From: Aeromonas sobria
GTDB taxonomy: Bacteria > Pseudomonadota > Gammaproteobacteria > Enterobacterales > Aeromonadaceae
Direction: 5' to 3'
Length of the DNA: 64,000 bases
Assembly: GCF_000820145.1 (NCBI RefSeq)
Contig: NZ_CDBW01000041.1
Coordinates: forward strand, 1-64,000
Part shown: positions 1-9,045 of the stretch, piece after piece
Layout of the letters: the number at the start of each line of letters is the position of its first letter
How positions within the stretch are numbered: the stretch's first letter is position 1
Program-made: the position numbers and the translations under genes
The notes under the pieces: model-generated
What the model saw: only the letters and a program-made list of their open reading frames with translations
The model's database searches: none
What the model was told of the DNA's origin: nothing

Positions 1-27
1 CCATATTCAGGACGGGACAGAAGAGAC

Positions 28-60
28 AAAAAAGCCGCCGGATTGCTCCGGCGGCTTTTT
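28..60. terminator. Intrinsic terminator after yfaE
   Basis: An 11-bp GC-rich stem (31-41 with 48-58) is flanked by A residues on the left and T residues on the right, so it can act in both directions. On the minus strand it ends the nrdA-nrdB-yfaE transcript. Confidence 0.85.
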
Positions 61-91
61 ACTGTGTGCGAGTTGCCAGCTTGTGGCGGTC

Positions 92-412
92 TCAGCCCTT
101 CTGGATATCCAGTCGGATGGCTCCAACCGGTTTACAGCAGCAGGGCAGGCACTCGCCTTGAGAGACAAAGGCGAGCGGCACCGCAGGGTAGTGTACCTTG
201 CCGGCAATCAGCGGCGTGCGGCAGGCGCCACAGTAGCCGCTGCGGCACTGGAACTCCACATGATGGCCGTGGCGCTCCAGGGTTTCCAACACGCTCTCAC
301 CAGGATGGGCGTGCAGCACCCCATCCCGGGTATGTACCCGTGGCGCCACGACTGCGTGCTGTTCAGCCGCCGTGTGCAGGGCCGTGGTCAGCGTGTTGGT
401 GGCGTCACTCAC
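92..412 (-). CDS. yfaE: 2Fe-2S ferredoxin YfaE, ribonucleotide reductase cofactor maintenance
   Basis: This is a plant-type [2Fe-2S] ferredoxin of 106 residues. The cluster motif is visible as CRSGYCGAC followed by a distal cysteine in the CLPCC stretch. In E. coli, YfaE supplies electrons to rebuild the diferric-tyrosyl cofactor of NrdB. The gene is last in the nrdA-nrdB-yfaE cluster. Start is GTG at 412. That GTG overlaps the stop codon of a second, degenerate copy of the nrdB 3' end (GTGA), which implies yfaE was once translationally coupled directly to nrdB before the duplication separated them. Confidence 0.93.
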   Translation of the reverse strand: MSDATNTLTTALHTAAEQHAVVAPRVHTRDGVLHAHPGESVLETLERHGHHVEFQCRSGYCGACRTPLIAGKVHYPAVPLAFVSQGECLPCCCKPVGAIRLDIQKG

Positions 413-545
413 AGCTCGAAATCACCGAGATCATCGGCATGCATTTCGCTGTCAATCTGGCCGACCAGCATATCAGGTAGCTGACTCACAGCTCGAAGTC
501 ACCGAGATCATCGGCATGCATTTCGCTGTCAATCTGACCGACCAG
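407..545 (-). repeat. Tandem duplication of the nrdB 3' end
   Basis: Bases 407-468 and 484-545 are near-identical 62-bp copies (two mismatches) offset by 77 bp. The right copy is the true 3' end of nrdB. The left copy repeats the codons for the conserved R2 tail, including a stop codon that overlaps the yfaE start. Because 77 is not a multiple of three, the left copy is not simply a readthrough extension. Confidence 0.9.
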
Positions 546-1619
546 ATAGGAGCTGACTTCCACTTCCTGCGGCGCGACCTGGACGTTGTCGGATGACAAC
601 CAGGTGTTGATCCAGGGGATCGGGTTTTGCTTGGCCCCGGCAAAGGCCGGTTGCAGGCTGACGGCGGCCATGCGCAAGTTCGTGATGTACTCCACGTACT
701 GGCAGAGAATGTCTTTGTTCAGGCCGATCATGGAGCCGTCCTGGAACAGGTACTCAGCCCACTCTTTCTCCTGGATCGCCGCTTCCTTGAAGATCTCGAA
801 GCAAGCCTGCTCACATTCAGCCGCAATCTCGGCCATCTCGGGGTCATCCTGACCGGTGCGCATCAGGTTCAGCATGTGCTGGGTGCCGGTGAGGTGCAGG
901 GCTTCATCACGCGCGATCATCTTGATGATCTTGGCGTTGCCTTCCATCAGTTCACGTTCGGCGAAGGCAAAGGAGCAGGCGAAGCTGACGTAGAAGCGGA
1001 TCGCCTCCAGTGCATTGACGCTCATCAGGCACAGGTAGAGCTTCTTCTTGAGCTCACGCAGGGTGATGGTCACCTCGCGGCCTGCGACTGTATGGGTGCC
1101 GGCACCGTGCAGGTTATAGAGGGCGGTCGACTCGATCAGATCGTCGTAGAAGCAGCTGATAGAGCCAGCGCGCTTCAAAATCTGCTCGTTGGCCACGATA
1201 TCGTCAAACACCTGACCCGGGTTATTGACGATATTGCGGATGATGTGGGTATAGGAGCGGGAGTGAATGGTCTCCGAGAAGGCCCAGGTTTCAATCCAGG
1301 TTTCCAGCTCCGGGATGGAGACCAGCGGCAGCAGTGCCACGTTCGGGCTGCGGCCCTGAATAGAATCCAGCAGGGTCTGGTATTTCAGGTTGGAGATGAA
1401 AATGTGCTGCTCGTGGGGCGGCAACGCCTGATAGTCGATACGGTCGTGGGAGACATCGACCTCTTCCGGACGCCAGAAGAAGGAGAGCTGCTTTTCGATC
1501 AGCCGTTCAAAGATTTCATGTTTTTGTTGATCATAACGGGCCACATTGACCGATTGGCCAAAAAACATCGGCTCTTTGAGCTGGTCGTTTTGGGTTTGGC
1601 AGAAAGTTGAATAGGCCAT
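486..1619 (-). CDS. nrdB: Class Ia ribonucleoside-diphosphate reductase, beta subunit
   Basis: R2 subunit that holds the diferric-tyrosyl radical used by NrdA to reduce ribonucleotides; cytoplasmic. It has 377 residues, close to E. coli NrdB. The segment TIHSRSYTH contains an iron-ligand His (119) and the radical Tyr (123); Asp85 in LLDSIQGR and Glu116 in FSETIHS are further iron ligands. The C-terminal tail SYLVGQIDSE...DLGDFEL is the known docking peptide for R1. It lies 82 bp downstream of nrdA. The 3' end is duplicated downstream (see the repeat entry). Confidence 0.98.
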   Translation of the reverse strand: MAYSTFCQTQNDQLKEPMFFGQSVNVARYDQQKHEIFERLIEKQLSFFWRPEEVDVSHDRIDYQALPPHEQHIFISNLKYQTLLDSIQGRSPNVALLPLVSIPELETWIETWAFSETIHSRSYTHIIRNIVNNPGQVFDDIVANEQILKRAGSISCFYDDLIESTALYNLHGAGTHTVAGREVTITLRELKKKLYLCLMSVNALEAIRFYVSFACSFAFAERELMEGNAKIIKMIARDEALHLTGTQHMLNLMRTGQDDPEMAEIAAECEQACFEIFKEAAIQEKEWAEYLFQDGSMIGLNKDILCQYVEYITNLRMAAVSLQPAFAGAKQNPIPWINTWLSSDNVQVAPQEVEVSSYLVGQIDSEMHADDLGDFEL

Positions 1620-1701
1620 GATTACCAGAATCTATTGAAGTGATGAAACGGGAGAGCGGGAGCTTCATGCTCCCGCCCGGTTAATCAGATCTTGCCGTGA
1701 C

Positions 1702-3969
1702 TTAGATTTTGCAAGCCCCGCCAGCGCAACCGTCATCTTGTATGTCGGCTTGTGCATCATCCGCACCATCACGGGTGTTGTGATAGTAAAGGGTCTTGAG
1801 GCCATATTTGTAGGCGGTCAGCAGATCTTTGAGCAACTGCTTCATCGGTACCTTGTTGCCTTCGAAACGGGCCGGGTCGTAGTTGGTGTTGGCGGAGATC
1901 GCCTGATCCACAAACTTCTGCATGATACCGACCAGCTGCAGATAGCCGTCGACGCTCGGTTGCTTCCAGAGCAATTCGTACTGATCTTTCAGGCGATCAT
2001 ACTCGGGCACCACCTGCTTGAGAATACCGTCTTTGGATGCCTTGACCGAGACCAGGCCGCGCGGCGGCTCGATGCCGTTGGTGGCGTTGGAGATCTGGCT
2101 GGAGGTCTCGCTCGGCATCAGGGCGGTCAGGGTGGAGTTGCGCAGACCCACGATTTTAATCTCTTCACGCAGGGATTCCCAATCCAGATGCAGTGGCTCG
2201 TTGCACAGCACATCCAGATCCTTTTTATAGGTATCGATGGGCAAAATGCCCTGGGCGTAGGTGGTCTCGCCAAACAGCGGACAGGGGCCGAACTCGCGGG
2301 CCAGCTGCACGGAGGCTTTCAGCAGGTAGTACTGAATGGCCTCGAAGGTGCGGTGAGTCAGCGCCAGACCGGAGCCGTCGGAGTAACGGGCACCGTTTTT
2401 GGCCAGGTAGTAGGCGTAGTTGATGACGCCGATCCCCAAGGTGCGACGACCCATGCTGCCCTTTTTGGCAGCGGCAATCGGGTAGTCCTGATAATCGAGC
2501 AGGGCATCAAGGGCCCGGACCGCCAGCTCGGCCATCTCTTCCAGATCTTCCAGCTTCTCGATGGTACCCAGGTTGAAGGCGGAGAGGGTGCACAGGGCAA
2601 TCTCGCCGCTCTCGTCGTCGATGTTGTTAAGCGGCTTGGTCGGCAGCGCAATCTCGAGGCAGAGGTTGGACTGACGCACAGGCGCCACGCTCGGATCAAA
2701 CGGGCTGTGGGTGTTGCAGTGATCGACGTTCTGGATGTAGATGCGACCGGTACCGGCGCGCTCCTGCATCATCAGGGAGAACAGGTCCACCGCTTTCAGG
2801 GTCTTCTTGCGAATGGCCGGATCCTGCTCGTACTTGACGTAGAGCGCTTCAAACTTGTCCTGATCCGCGAAGAAGGCATCGTACAGACCCGGTGCATCGG
2901 ACGGGGAGAACAGGGTGATGTCGCCACCCTTGATCAGGCGCTGGTACATCAGCTTGTTGATCTGTACCCCGTAGTCCATGTGACGGACCCGGTTCTCTTC
3001 CACGCCGCGGTTGTTCTTCAGCACCAGCAGGCTCTCTACTTCGGTGTGCCACAGCGGATAGAACAGGGTGGCCGCACCGCCACGCACGCCGCCCTGGGAG
3101 CAGCATTTGACCGCAGTCTGGAAGTATTTGTAGAAGGGGATGCAACCGGTGTGGAAGGCTTCGCCACCACGAATGGGGCTACCCAGACCACGGATGCGAC
3201 CGGCGTTGATGCCGATACCGGCGCGCTGGGAAACATAACGCACGATGGAGCTGGCGGTGGCGTTGATGGAATCCAGGCTGTCATCACACTCGATCAGCAC
3301 GCAGGAGCTGAACTGGCGGGTTGGAGTACGCACGCCGCTCATGATCGGGGTCGGCAGGGAGATCTTGAAGGTCGAGACCGCATCATAGAAGCGCTTGATG
3401 TAGTCCAGACGGGTATCTTTCGGATACTTGGAGAAGAGGCAGGCCGCTACCAGGATGTAGAGGAATTGCGGGCTCTCGTAGATCTCGCCGGTGACGCGGT
3501 TCTGCACCAGATACTTGCCTTCCAGCTGCTTGACCGCCGCATAGGAGAAGTCCATATCGCGCCAGTGATCCAGATGGGTGTTCAACTCATCGAACTCGGC
3601 CTGGCTGTAGTCTTCCAGCAGGTGCTTGTCATATTTGCCCATGTCCACCAGACGGGCGACGTGCTGGTAGAGGTGGGGCGGTTCGAACTGGCCATAGGCC
3701 TTCTTGCGCAGGTGGAAGATGGCCAGACGGGCTGCCATGTACTGGTAGTCCGGGGTCTGCTCGGAGATGAGGTCTGCCGTCGCCTTGATGATGGTTTCGT
3801 GAATGTCGGCGGTACGGATACCGTCATAGAACTGGATGTGGGATTTGAGCTCTACCTGAGAGACCGACACGTTGTCGAGCCCTTCGGCGGCCCAGTCCAG
3901 CACGCGGTGAATTTTATCCAGATCGATGGGTTCTTTGTGTCCGTTACGCTTCGTCACAAACAAATTCAT
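1702..3969 (-). CDS. nrdA: Class Ia ribonucleoside-diphosphate reductase, alpha subunit
   Basis: Catalytic R1 subunit that makes deoxyribonucleoside diphosphates together with NrdB. The N-terminal ATP-cone (KRNGHKEPIDLDKIHRVLDWA), the active-site NLCLEIALP segment and the C-terminal redox-shuttle pair CAGGAC are all present. The start is taken at 3969 (MNLFVTKRNGHKEP), which matches the E. coli N-terminus and gives 755 residues. An upstream in-frame ATG at 4005 adds 12 residues without a family counterpart. NrdR and DnaA boxes lie upstream. Confidence 0.97.
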   Translation of the reverse strand: MNLFVTKRNGHKEPIDLDKIHRVLDWAAEGLDNVSVSQVELKSHIQFYDGIRTADIHETIIKATADLISEQTPDYQYMAARLAIFHLRKKAYGQFEPPHLYQHVARLVDMGKYDKHLLEDYSQAEFDELNTHLDHWRDMDFSYAAVKQLEGKYLVQNRVTGEIYESPQFLYILVAACLFSKYPKDTRLDYIKRFYDAVSTFKISLPTPIMSGVRTPTRQFSSCVLIECDDSLDSINATASSIVRYVSQRAGIGINAGRIRGLGSPIRGGEAFHTGCIPFYKYFQTAVKCCSQGGVRGGAATLFYPLWHTEVESLLVLKNNRGVEENRVRHMDYGVQINKLMYQRLIKGGDITLFSPSDAPGLYDAFFADQDKFEALYVKYEQDPAIRKKTLKAVDLFSLMMQERAGTGRIYIQNVDHCNTHSPFDPSVAPVRQSNLCLEIALPTKPLNNIDDESGEIALCTLSAFNLGTIEKLEDLEEMAELAVRALDALLDYQDYPIAAAKKGSMGRRTLGIGVINYAYYLAKNGARYSDGSGLALTHRTFEAIQYYLLKASVQLAREFGPCPLFGETTYAQGILPIDTYKKDLDVLCNEPLHLDWESLREEIKIVGLRNSTLTALMPSETSSQISNATNGIEPPRGLVSVKASKDGILKQVVPEYDRLKDQYELLWKQPSVDGYLQLVGIMQKFVDQAISANTNYDPARFEGNKVPMKQLLKDLLTAYKYGLKTLYYHNTRDGADDAQADIQDDGCAGGACKI

Positions 3970-4068
3970 TGGCTGATGACCTTCAGTTGATTCCCGAAAA
4001 ACCATCGCACAATGCTACTTCCCACGCCCCGGCAGTGTACGGGAGTTGGGTAGAGATTGTGCGATGAA

Positions 4069-4115
4069 TCACAAGATGTAGTGTTATTTTGATTTCGAGC
4101 TACAAGATAGTGAGG
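4069..4115. promoter_or_regulatory. Paired NrdR boxes upstream of nrdA
   Basis: Two 16-bp elements at 4069-4084 and 4100-4115 both contain ACAAGAT followed by TAGTG or AGTG, and their centres are 31 bp apart. NrdR, the ribonucleotide reductase repressor, binds paired palindromes with about three helical turns between them. The first box fits the NrdR consensus well, the second partly. They lie about 100-145 bp before the nrdA start, in the expected promoter area. Confidence 0.65.
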
Positions 4116-4134
4116 TCGGCCGCTCATTGCAATG

Positions 4135-4161
4135 TGTGGATAACCTGCTTGCTGTGGATAA
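4135..4161. promoter_or_regulatory. Two DnaA boxes upstream of nrdA
   Basis: Perfect TGTGGATAA (reverse complement TTATCCACA) occurs at 4135-4143 and again at 4153-4161. The E. coli nrdAB promoter also carries two DnaA boxes that tie dNTP synthesis to replication. Function here is inferred from the match and position. Confidence 0.7.
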
Positions 4162-4572
4162 ATTGTGAGTCTTGGGCTCTGTGTTAGTGACCGCTCACAG
4201 TGAGCGGGTTTTCATTCGTCCGCTCCGCTAAATGCAAGTCTCCCGAGCGAAGATGGAAAATTTAAATAAGTTTTTTTGCTTGCGAAAAGAGGGTCTTTTT
4301 ACTAGCAAACCTGTGCTGATTATCCCTTGTGCAACAAGGGTCAAAAGCTGTCCAGTTGTGGCATTGACGTAGCGAAGTCGGCCACAAGATGTGTACTGTA
4401 TCTGCAATATTCATGATGGCTATGCAACATTCGAAAATTCCTCGTATGAGTACCCATCATCGATAAAGCTGTATGCGCCATCCATCAATACGCTCACCGC
4501 GACGACGTCGTGACCAGATGATAACGTGACAAGATGATGGCGTGACCAGATGACAGCCCATTGCACCGTGAG
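4162..4572. other. Intergenic region upstream of nrdA without a gene
   Basis: No convincing ORF was seen. The stretch holds a short hairpin at about 4190-4205 (CCGCTCA-CAG-TGAGCGG), a second inverted repeat at 4323-4339 (CCCTTGTGCAACAAGGG), and three imperfect tandem 16-bp units at 4510-4557. Composition is AT-rich compared with flanking genes. Confidence 0.5.
4510..4557. repeat. Three tandem 16-bp repeats
   Basis: Three adjacent imperfect units, each beginning GTGACCAGATGA or GTGACAAGATGA, start at 4510, 4526 and 4542. No function is apparent. Confidence 0.6.
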
Positions 4573-4604
4573 TAAAAAGGGTGGTTGGCGACATAACCAC
4601 CCTT
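4573..4604 (-). terminator. Intrinsic terminator of the ubiG-HAD operon
   Basis: A perfect 10-bp stem (4577-4586 with 4595-4604) is followed on the minus strand by a run of T residues. It lies just after the HAD phosphatase stop. Confidence 0.85.
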
Positions 4605-4614
4605 GGCCGGCTCA

Positions 4615-5310
4615 TCAGGCTCTGGTCGTCAACTCATAGCGCAGCCAGTGATGCAGGGCCTGCACTGTGTCGAATTGCAGATCCGCCCCCCACTCGGCGG
4701 GATCCTCGTCATCACCAAGATAACCCCAACCGGCCACGGCGGTACGCATGCCGGCATTACGGCCCGCTTCGATGTCCCGCACATGATCCCCCACATAGAG
4801 GCAGTGTGCCGCCTCAATTCCCAGCTTGTCGCAGGCAAAGTACATGGGGGCGGGGTCGGGCTTGCGCACCGGCAGGGTATCGGCACTGACCGTCACTCCA
4901 CAGCTGGCAAGTTCCGGCAGCGCTGCCAGCAGCGGCTCGGTGAGAAAGCCCGGCTTGTTGGTGACTATGCCCCAGGGCAGCTGTTTTTCATCCAGCCACT
5001 CGATAAGATCCACCATTCCTTCGTAGGGGCGGGTGCCGACGCAGAGGTTGGCAGCGTAGTAATCGAGCAGGGCGGTGCGAAGCCGTTGGCTGCCCAGCTC
5101 TTCGAGCAGCTCATTGCCAAGACCGGCTTTGAGCAGCCCGAGCGCCCCGTTGGAAGTGGTCTGGCGGATGATGGCGTCAGAGAGCGGGGCAAAGCCTTCG
5201 CTTACCAGCACATGGTTGACCGCAGCCCCCAGATCGGGGGCCGTGTCGAGCAGGGTGCCGTCGAGATCGAACAGCACGCAGCGAAGGGGCATGGGGTGAG
5301 GGGCGCTCAT
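4615..5310 (-). CDS. HAD-family phosphatase, Gph/MupP type
   Basis: HAD hydrolase of 231 residues with the nucleophile motif DLDGTLLDT near the N-terminus, a TNK motif (IVTNKPG) and the C-terminal GDHVRDIEAGRNAG acid motif. It resembles phosphoglycolate phosphatase. However, it is translationally coupled to ubiG (its ATG at 5310 shares a base with the ubiG stop, TGATG), which is the position of mupP in Pseudomonas. There the enzyme dephosphorylates N-acetylmuramate-6-phosphate in peptidoglycan recycling. Sequence alone does not separate the two substrates. Confidence 0.8.
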   Translation of the reverse strand: MSAPHPMPLRCVLFDLDGTLLDTAPDLGAAVNHVLVSEGFAPLSDAIIRQTTSNGALGLLKAGLGNELLEELGSQRLRTALLDYYAANLCVGTRPYEGMVDLIEWLDEKQLPWGIVTNKPGFLTEPLLAALPELASCGVTVSADTLPVRKPDPAPMYFACDKLGIEAAHCLYVGDHVRDIEAGRNAGMRTAVAGWGYLGDDEDPAEWGADLQFDTVQALHHWLRYELTTRA

Positions 5311-6026
5311 CAACCGTGCTCCGGGCGGACAAACTCCACCATATAGTTGACATCGACGTTCTTGCCGAGCTTGAACTGGTTGCTGAGGGGGGCGAAGTGA
5401 ACACCGCTCATATCCCGCACCAACAGCCCCGCCGCTTCTCCCATGCGACAGAGTTCGGCAGGGGTGATGAATTTTTTGTGATCGTGAGTCCCCTTGGGCA
5501 CCATCTTCATCAGGTATTCGGCCCCGATGATCATCATCAGATAGGCTTTCGGGTTGCGGTTGATGGTCGAAACAAACACCCGGCCACCGGGACGTACCAG
5601 AGTAGCGATGGCGCGCAGCACGGAGGCCGGGTCCGGCACATGTTCCAGCATCTCCATGCAGGTGACCACGTCATACTGACCCGGCGACTCACTGGCATGC
5701 TGTTCGGCGGTCATCTGCTGATACTCGAGCTCGACCCCCTGTTCAAGGGCGTGCAGACGGGCCACTCCGAGCGGCTCCTTGCCCATGTCGATGCCAGTCA
5801 CCTTGGCGCCACGACGGGCCATGCTCTCGGAAAGAATGCCGCCACCACACCCGATGTCGAGGATGCGCTTGCCAAACAGGCCGCCACTTTTGTCAGTGAT
5901 CCAGTCAAGGCGCACCGGATTGAGTTGATGCAGGGGTTTGAATTCCCCTTCCATGTCCCACCAGCGGGAGGCGATGGCTTCAAATTTGGCGATTTCTGTC
6001 AGATCGACATTGGCATCACTGTTCAT
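5310..6026 (-). CDS. ubiG: Ubiquinone biosynthesis O-methyltransferase
   Basis: SAM-dependent methyltransferase for both O-methylation steps of ubiquinone synthesis. It has 238 residues, and the SAM-binding motif I is ILDIGCGGGILSE near residue 65. An N-terminal AKFEAIASRWWDMEGEFKPLHQ segment is typical of UbiG. It is divergent from gyrA, as in E. coli, with about 200 bp between, and leads a two-gene operon with the HAD phosphatase. Confidence 0.97.
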   Translation of the reverse strand: MNSDANVDLTEIAKFEAIASRWWDMEGEFKPLHQLNPVRLDWITDKSGGLFGKRILDIGCGGGILSESMARRGAKVTGIDMGKEPLGVARLHALEQGVELEYQQMTAEQHASESPGQYDVVTCMEMLEHVPDPASVLRAIATLVRPGGRVFVSTINRNPKAYLMMIIGAEYLMKMVPKGTHDHKKFITPAELCRMGEAAGLLVRDMSGVHFAPLSNQFKLGKNVDVNYMVEFVRPEHG

Positions 6027-6226
6027 TTTTCATTGATCCTGTGGCAGGGCGCGCAGGTCGCAAAACGTGGGCGCAATCTATTGTCCTGGCGGGCATTATA
6101 ACCAACGGACTTGGTCAAACCAGCCCGAGTTTCTGCCCGGATTTGTGGCTTAAGATATTTTGCTCGCTGTGTTACCATGTCGCGCTGTTTAAGCCAAAGA
6201 ACAACTAATTAGGGATAAGGCTTTCT

Positions 6227-9010
6227 ATGAGCGATCTGGCCAGAGAGATCACGCCGATCAACATCGAAGAAGAGCTCAAGAGTTCCTATCTTGATTACGC
6301 CATGAGCGTGATCGTAGGACGAGCTCTGCCGGATGTGCGTGATGGCTTGAAACCGGTTCACCGCCGCGTTCTGTTTGCTATGAACGAGTTGGGGAACGAC
6401 TGGAACAAGCCCTATAAAAAATCGGCCCGTGTGGTCGGTGACGTAATTGGTAAATATCACCCGCACGGCGATAGCGCTGTGTATGACACCATTGTCCGGA
6501 TGGCGCAGGATTTCTCCATGCGTTACATGCTGGTCGATGGTCAGGGCAACTTCGGTTCCGTCGACGGCGATAGCGCCGCGGCGATGCGTTATACCGAAGT
6601 GCGGATGGCTCGCATCTCCCACGAGTTGCTGGCTGATCTGGACAAAGAGACCGTGGATTGGGTGCCGAACTATGACGGCACCGAGATGATCCCGGCGGTC
6701 ATGCCGACCAAGGTGCCCAACTTGCTGGTCAACGGCTCCTCCGGTATTGCGGTGGGCATGGCGACCAACATTCCGCCTCACAACCTCACCGAGATAGTCA
6801 ATGGCTGTCTGGCGCTGATTGAGAATGGCAATCTCACCATCGATGAGTTGATGACCTACATCACCGGGCCTGATTTCCCCACCGGCGCTATCATCAACGG
6901 TCGTGCCGGCATAGTGCAGGCCTACCGTACCGGTCGTGGCTCTGTCTATGTGCGGGCCAAGGCCGAAGTGGAGGTGGACGACAAGACCCATCGCGAGACC
7001 ATCATCGTTCACGAGCTGCCTTATCAGGTGAACAAAGCGCGGTTGATCGAGAAGATCGCCGAGTTGGTCAAAGAGAAGAAGGTTGAGGGCATCAGTGCCC
7101 TGCGTGATGAGTCCGACAAGGACGGCATGCGCATCGTTATCGAGATCAAACGCGGCGAGTCTGGCGAGATTGTGCTGAACAATCTCTACAAGCACACCCA
7201 GTTGCAGACCACCTTTGGTATCAACATGGTGGCGCTTGATAACAATCAGCCCAAGTTGATGAACCTTAAAGATATTCTGGATGCGTTCCTGCTGCACCGC
7301 CGTGAAGTGGTGACTCGCCGGACCGTGTTCGAACTGCGCAAAGCGCGGGATCGGGCGCACATCCTGGAAGGTCTGGCGGTCGCACTGGCCAACATTGACC
7401 CGATCATCGAGCTGATACGTCACTCCGACACCGCTGCCGACGCCAAAGCCAAGCTTGTAGCTCGGGGATGGGATCTTGGCAACGTAGCCGCCATGCTGGA
7501 AAAAGCAGGCGACGACGCGGCTCGTCCGGAGTGGCTGGAGCCAGAGTTCGGCATTCGCGAAGGAAGTTACTTCCTGACCGAACAGCAAGCTCAGGCCATC
7601 CTTGACCTGCGTCTGCACAAGTTGACCGGTCTCGAGCACGGCAAGATCCTGGAAGAGTATCAATCTCTGCTGGATCTGATCGCTGAGCTGCTGTTCATTC
7701 TGGCAAGCCCGGTACGGCTGATGGAAGTGATCCGCGATGAACTGCTGGCGGTGCGCGAGCAGTATGGCGACGAGCGTCGCACAGAGATCAACTTCTCTAG
7801 CATCGAGCTCAATACCAAGGATCTGATCACCCCGGAAGACGTGGTGGTGACCCTGTCTCACCAGGGTTATGTGAAGTATCAGCCGATCACCGACTACGAG
7901 GCCCAGCGCCGCGGTGGTCGTGGCAAGTCGGCTACCCGGATCAAGGAAGAGGACTTTGTGGAGCGTCTGCTGGTGGCCAACACCCACGACACCATTCTGT
8001 GCTTCTCCACCCGTGGCAAGGTCTATTGGCTTGAGGTGTATCAGCTGCCGGAGGCGTCCCGTGGCGCCCGTGGCCGTCCGATCATCAACTTGCTGCCGCT
8101 GGAAGAGGGTGAGCGCATCACCGCCATTCTGCCGGTCAAAGAGTATGCTGACGACAAGTATGTGTTCTTCGCCACCGCTGACGGTACCGTGAAGAAGACC
8201 AGCCTGTCTGCGTTCAGCCGTCCGCTCTCCTCAGGGATCCGTGCCATCAACCTCAAAGAGGGCGATGAGCTGATCGGGGTCGATATCACCGATGGCAGCA
8301 ACGAGATCATGTTGTTCTCCGATGCGGGCAAGGTGGTTCGCTTCGCGGAAGGCAGTGGTCGTGCAGATGCCGCCGATGCGGATGTCAGCGATGATGTTGA
8401 GGCCGATGACGATAGCGCCATTGACACTGGCAACGACGACGCTGGCAACGACGACGATGCCGGCGAAGGCAACGACAACACCGAAAGCAAGGGCACCTTC
8501 AAGGGCGTACGCCCGATGGGTCGCACTGCCGGTGGTGTTCGTGGTATCCGTCTGCTCAACGGTGACAAGGTGGTTTCCCTGATCGTCCCCCGTGGCGAGG
8601 GTGCCATTCTGACCGCCACCGAGAACGGTTACGGCAAGCGTACCGCGCTGACCGAGTACCCGACCAAGAGCCGTGGTACCCAGGGCGTTCGCTCCATCAA
8701 GGTGGACGAGCGTAACGGCAAGGTGATCGATGCGATCCAGGTCGACGATACCGACCAGATCATGCTGATCACCAACGGCGGCACCCTGGTGCGTACCCGT
8801 GTTGCTGAAGTGAGCATCATCGGCCGTAACACCGGCGGTGTCCGTCTGATCCGTACCGGTGAAGACGAGACCGTGGTGGGCCTGCAGCGCATCGCCGAGA
8901 GCGATGAGGACGAGAACGACGTAGTGGCGGTTGACGGTGAGGTGTCTGAAGGCACTGATATCGCGCCAGAAGTCGGCTCGGCCGATGCTGAGGAAGCTGG
9001 GGACGAGTAA
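6227..9010 (+). CDS. gyrA: DNA gyrase subunit A
   Basis: DNA-cleaving subunit of gyrase, 927 residues. Catalytic Tyr122 follows AAAMR. The quinolone-resistance region reads GDSAVYD at 81-87, so Ser83 and Asp87 are wild-type. The GyrA-box QRRGGRG sits near residue 560, just before the C-terminal beta-pinwheel. About 50 residues rich in Asp, Asn and Gly interrupt the pinwheel at roughly 710-760, and the C-terminus is also strongly acidic. E. coli GyrA lacks the insert and is shorter. The insert is encoded by a low-complexity repeated GGCAACGACGAC-type stretch. Confidence 0.98.
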   Translation: MSDLAREITPINIEEELKSSYLDYAMSVIVGRALPDVRDGLKPVHRRVLFAMNELGNDWNKPYKKSARVVGDVIGKYHPHGDSAVYDTIVRMAQDFSMRYMLVDGQGNFGSVDGDSAAAMRYTEVRMARISHELLADLDKETVDWVPNYDGTEMIPAVMPTKVPNLLVNGSSGIAVGMATNIPPHNLTEIVNGCLALIENGNLTIDELMTYITGPDFPTGAIINGRAGIVQAYRTGRGSVYVRAKAEVEVDDKTHRETIIVHELPYQVNKARLIEKIAELVKEKKVEGISALRDESDKDGMRIVIEIKRGESGEIVLNNLYKHTQLQTTFGINMVALDNNQPKLMNLKDILDAFLLHRREVVTRRTVFELRKARDRAHILEGLAVALANIDPIIELIRHSDTAADAKAKLVARGWDLGNVAAMLEKAGDDAARPEWLEPEFGIREGSYFLTEQQAQAILDLRLHKLTGLEHGKILEEYQSLLDLIAELLFILASPVRLMEVIRDELLAVREQYGDERRTEINFSSIELNTKDLITPEDVVVTLSHQGYVKYQPITDYEAQRRGGRGKSATRIKEEDFVERLLVANTHDTILCFSTRGKVYWLEVYQLPEASRGARGRPIINLLPLEEGERITAILPVKEYADDKYVFFATADGTVKKTSLSAFSRPLSSGIRAINLKEGDELIGVDITDGSNEIMLFSDAGKVVRFAEGSGRADAADADVSDDVEADDDSAIDTGNDDAGNDDDAGEGNDNTESKGTFKGVRPMGRTAGGVRGIRLLNGDKVVSLIVPRGEGAILTATENGYGKRTALTEYPTKSRGTQGVRSIKVDERNGKVIDAIQVDDTDQIMLITNGGTLVRTRVAEVSIIGRNTGGVRLIRTGEDETVVGLQRIAESDEDENDVVAVDGEVSEGTDIAPEVGSADAEEAGDE

Positions 9011-9045
9011 TCGACCCCTGATTTCCTGGTCAAACGACCTGAGCG

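Noticed and set aside
81..87. Quinolone-resistance mutations in GyrA (residue positions 81-87)
   Set aside because: The region reads GDSAVYD with Ser83 and Asp87 intact, so no resistance change is present.
1738..3990. Very long plus-strand open frame (about 750 codons) opposite nrdA
   Set aside because: It mirrors nrdA exactly, has no recognisable domains, and such antisense frames are common opposite GC-rich genes.
6209..7987. Minus-strand open frame of about 590 codons opposite gyrA
   Set aside because: Shadow of gyrA; composition and lack of motifs fit an antisense artefact.
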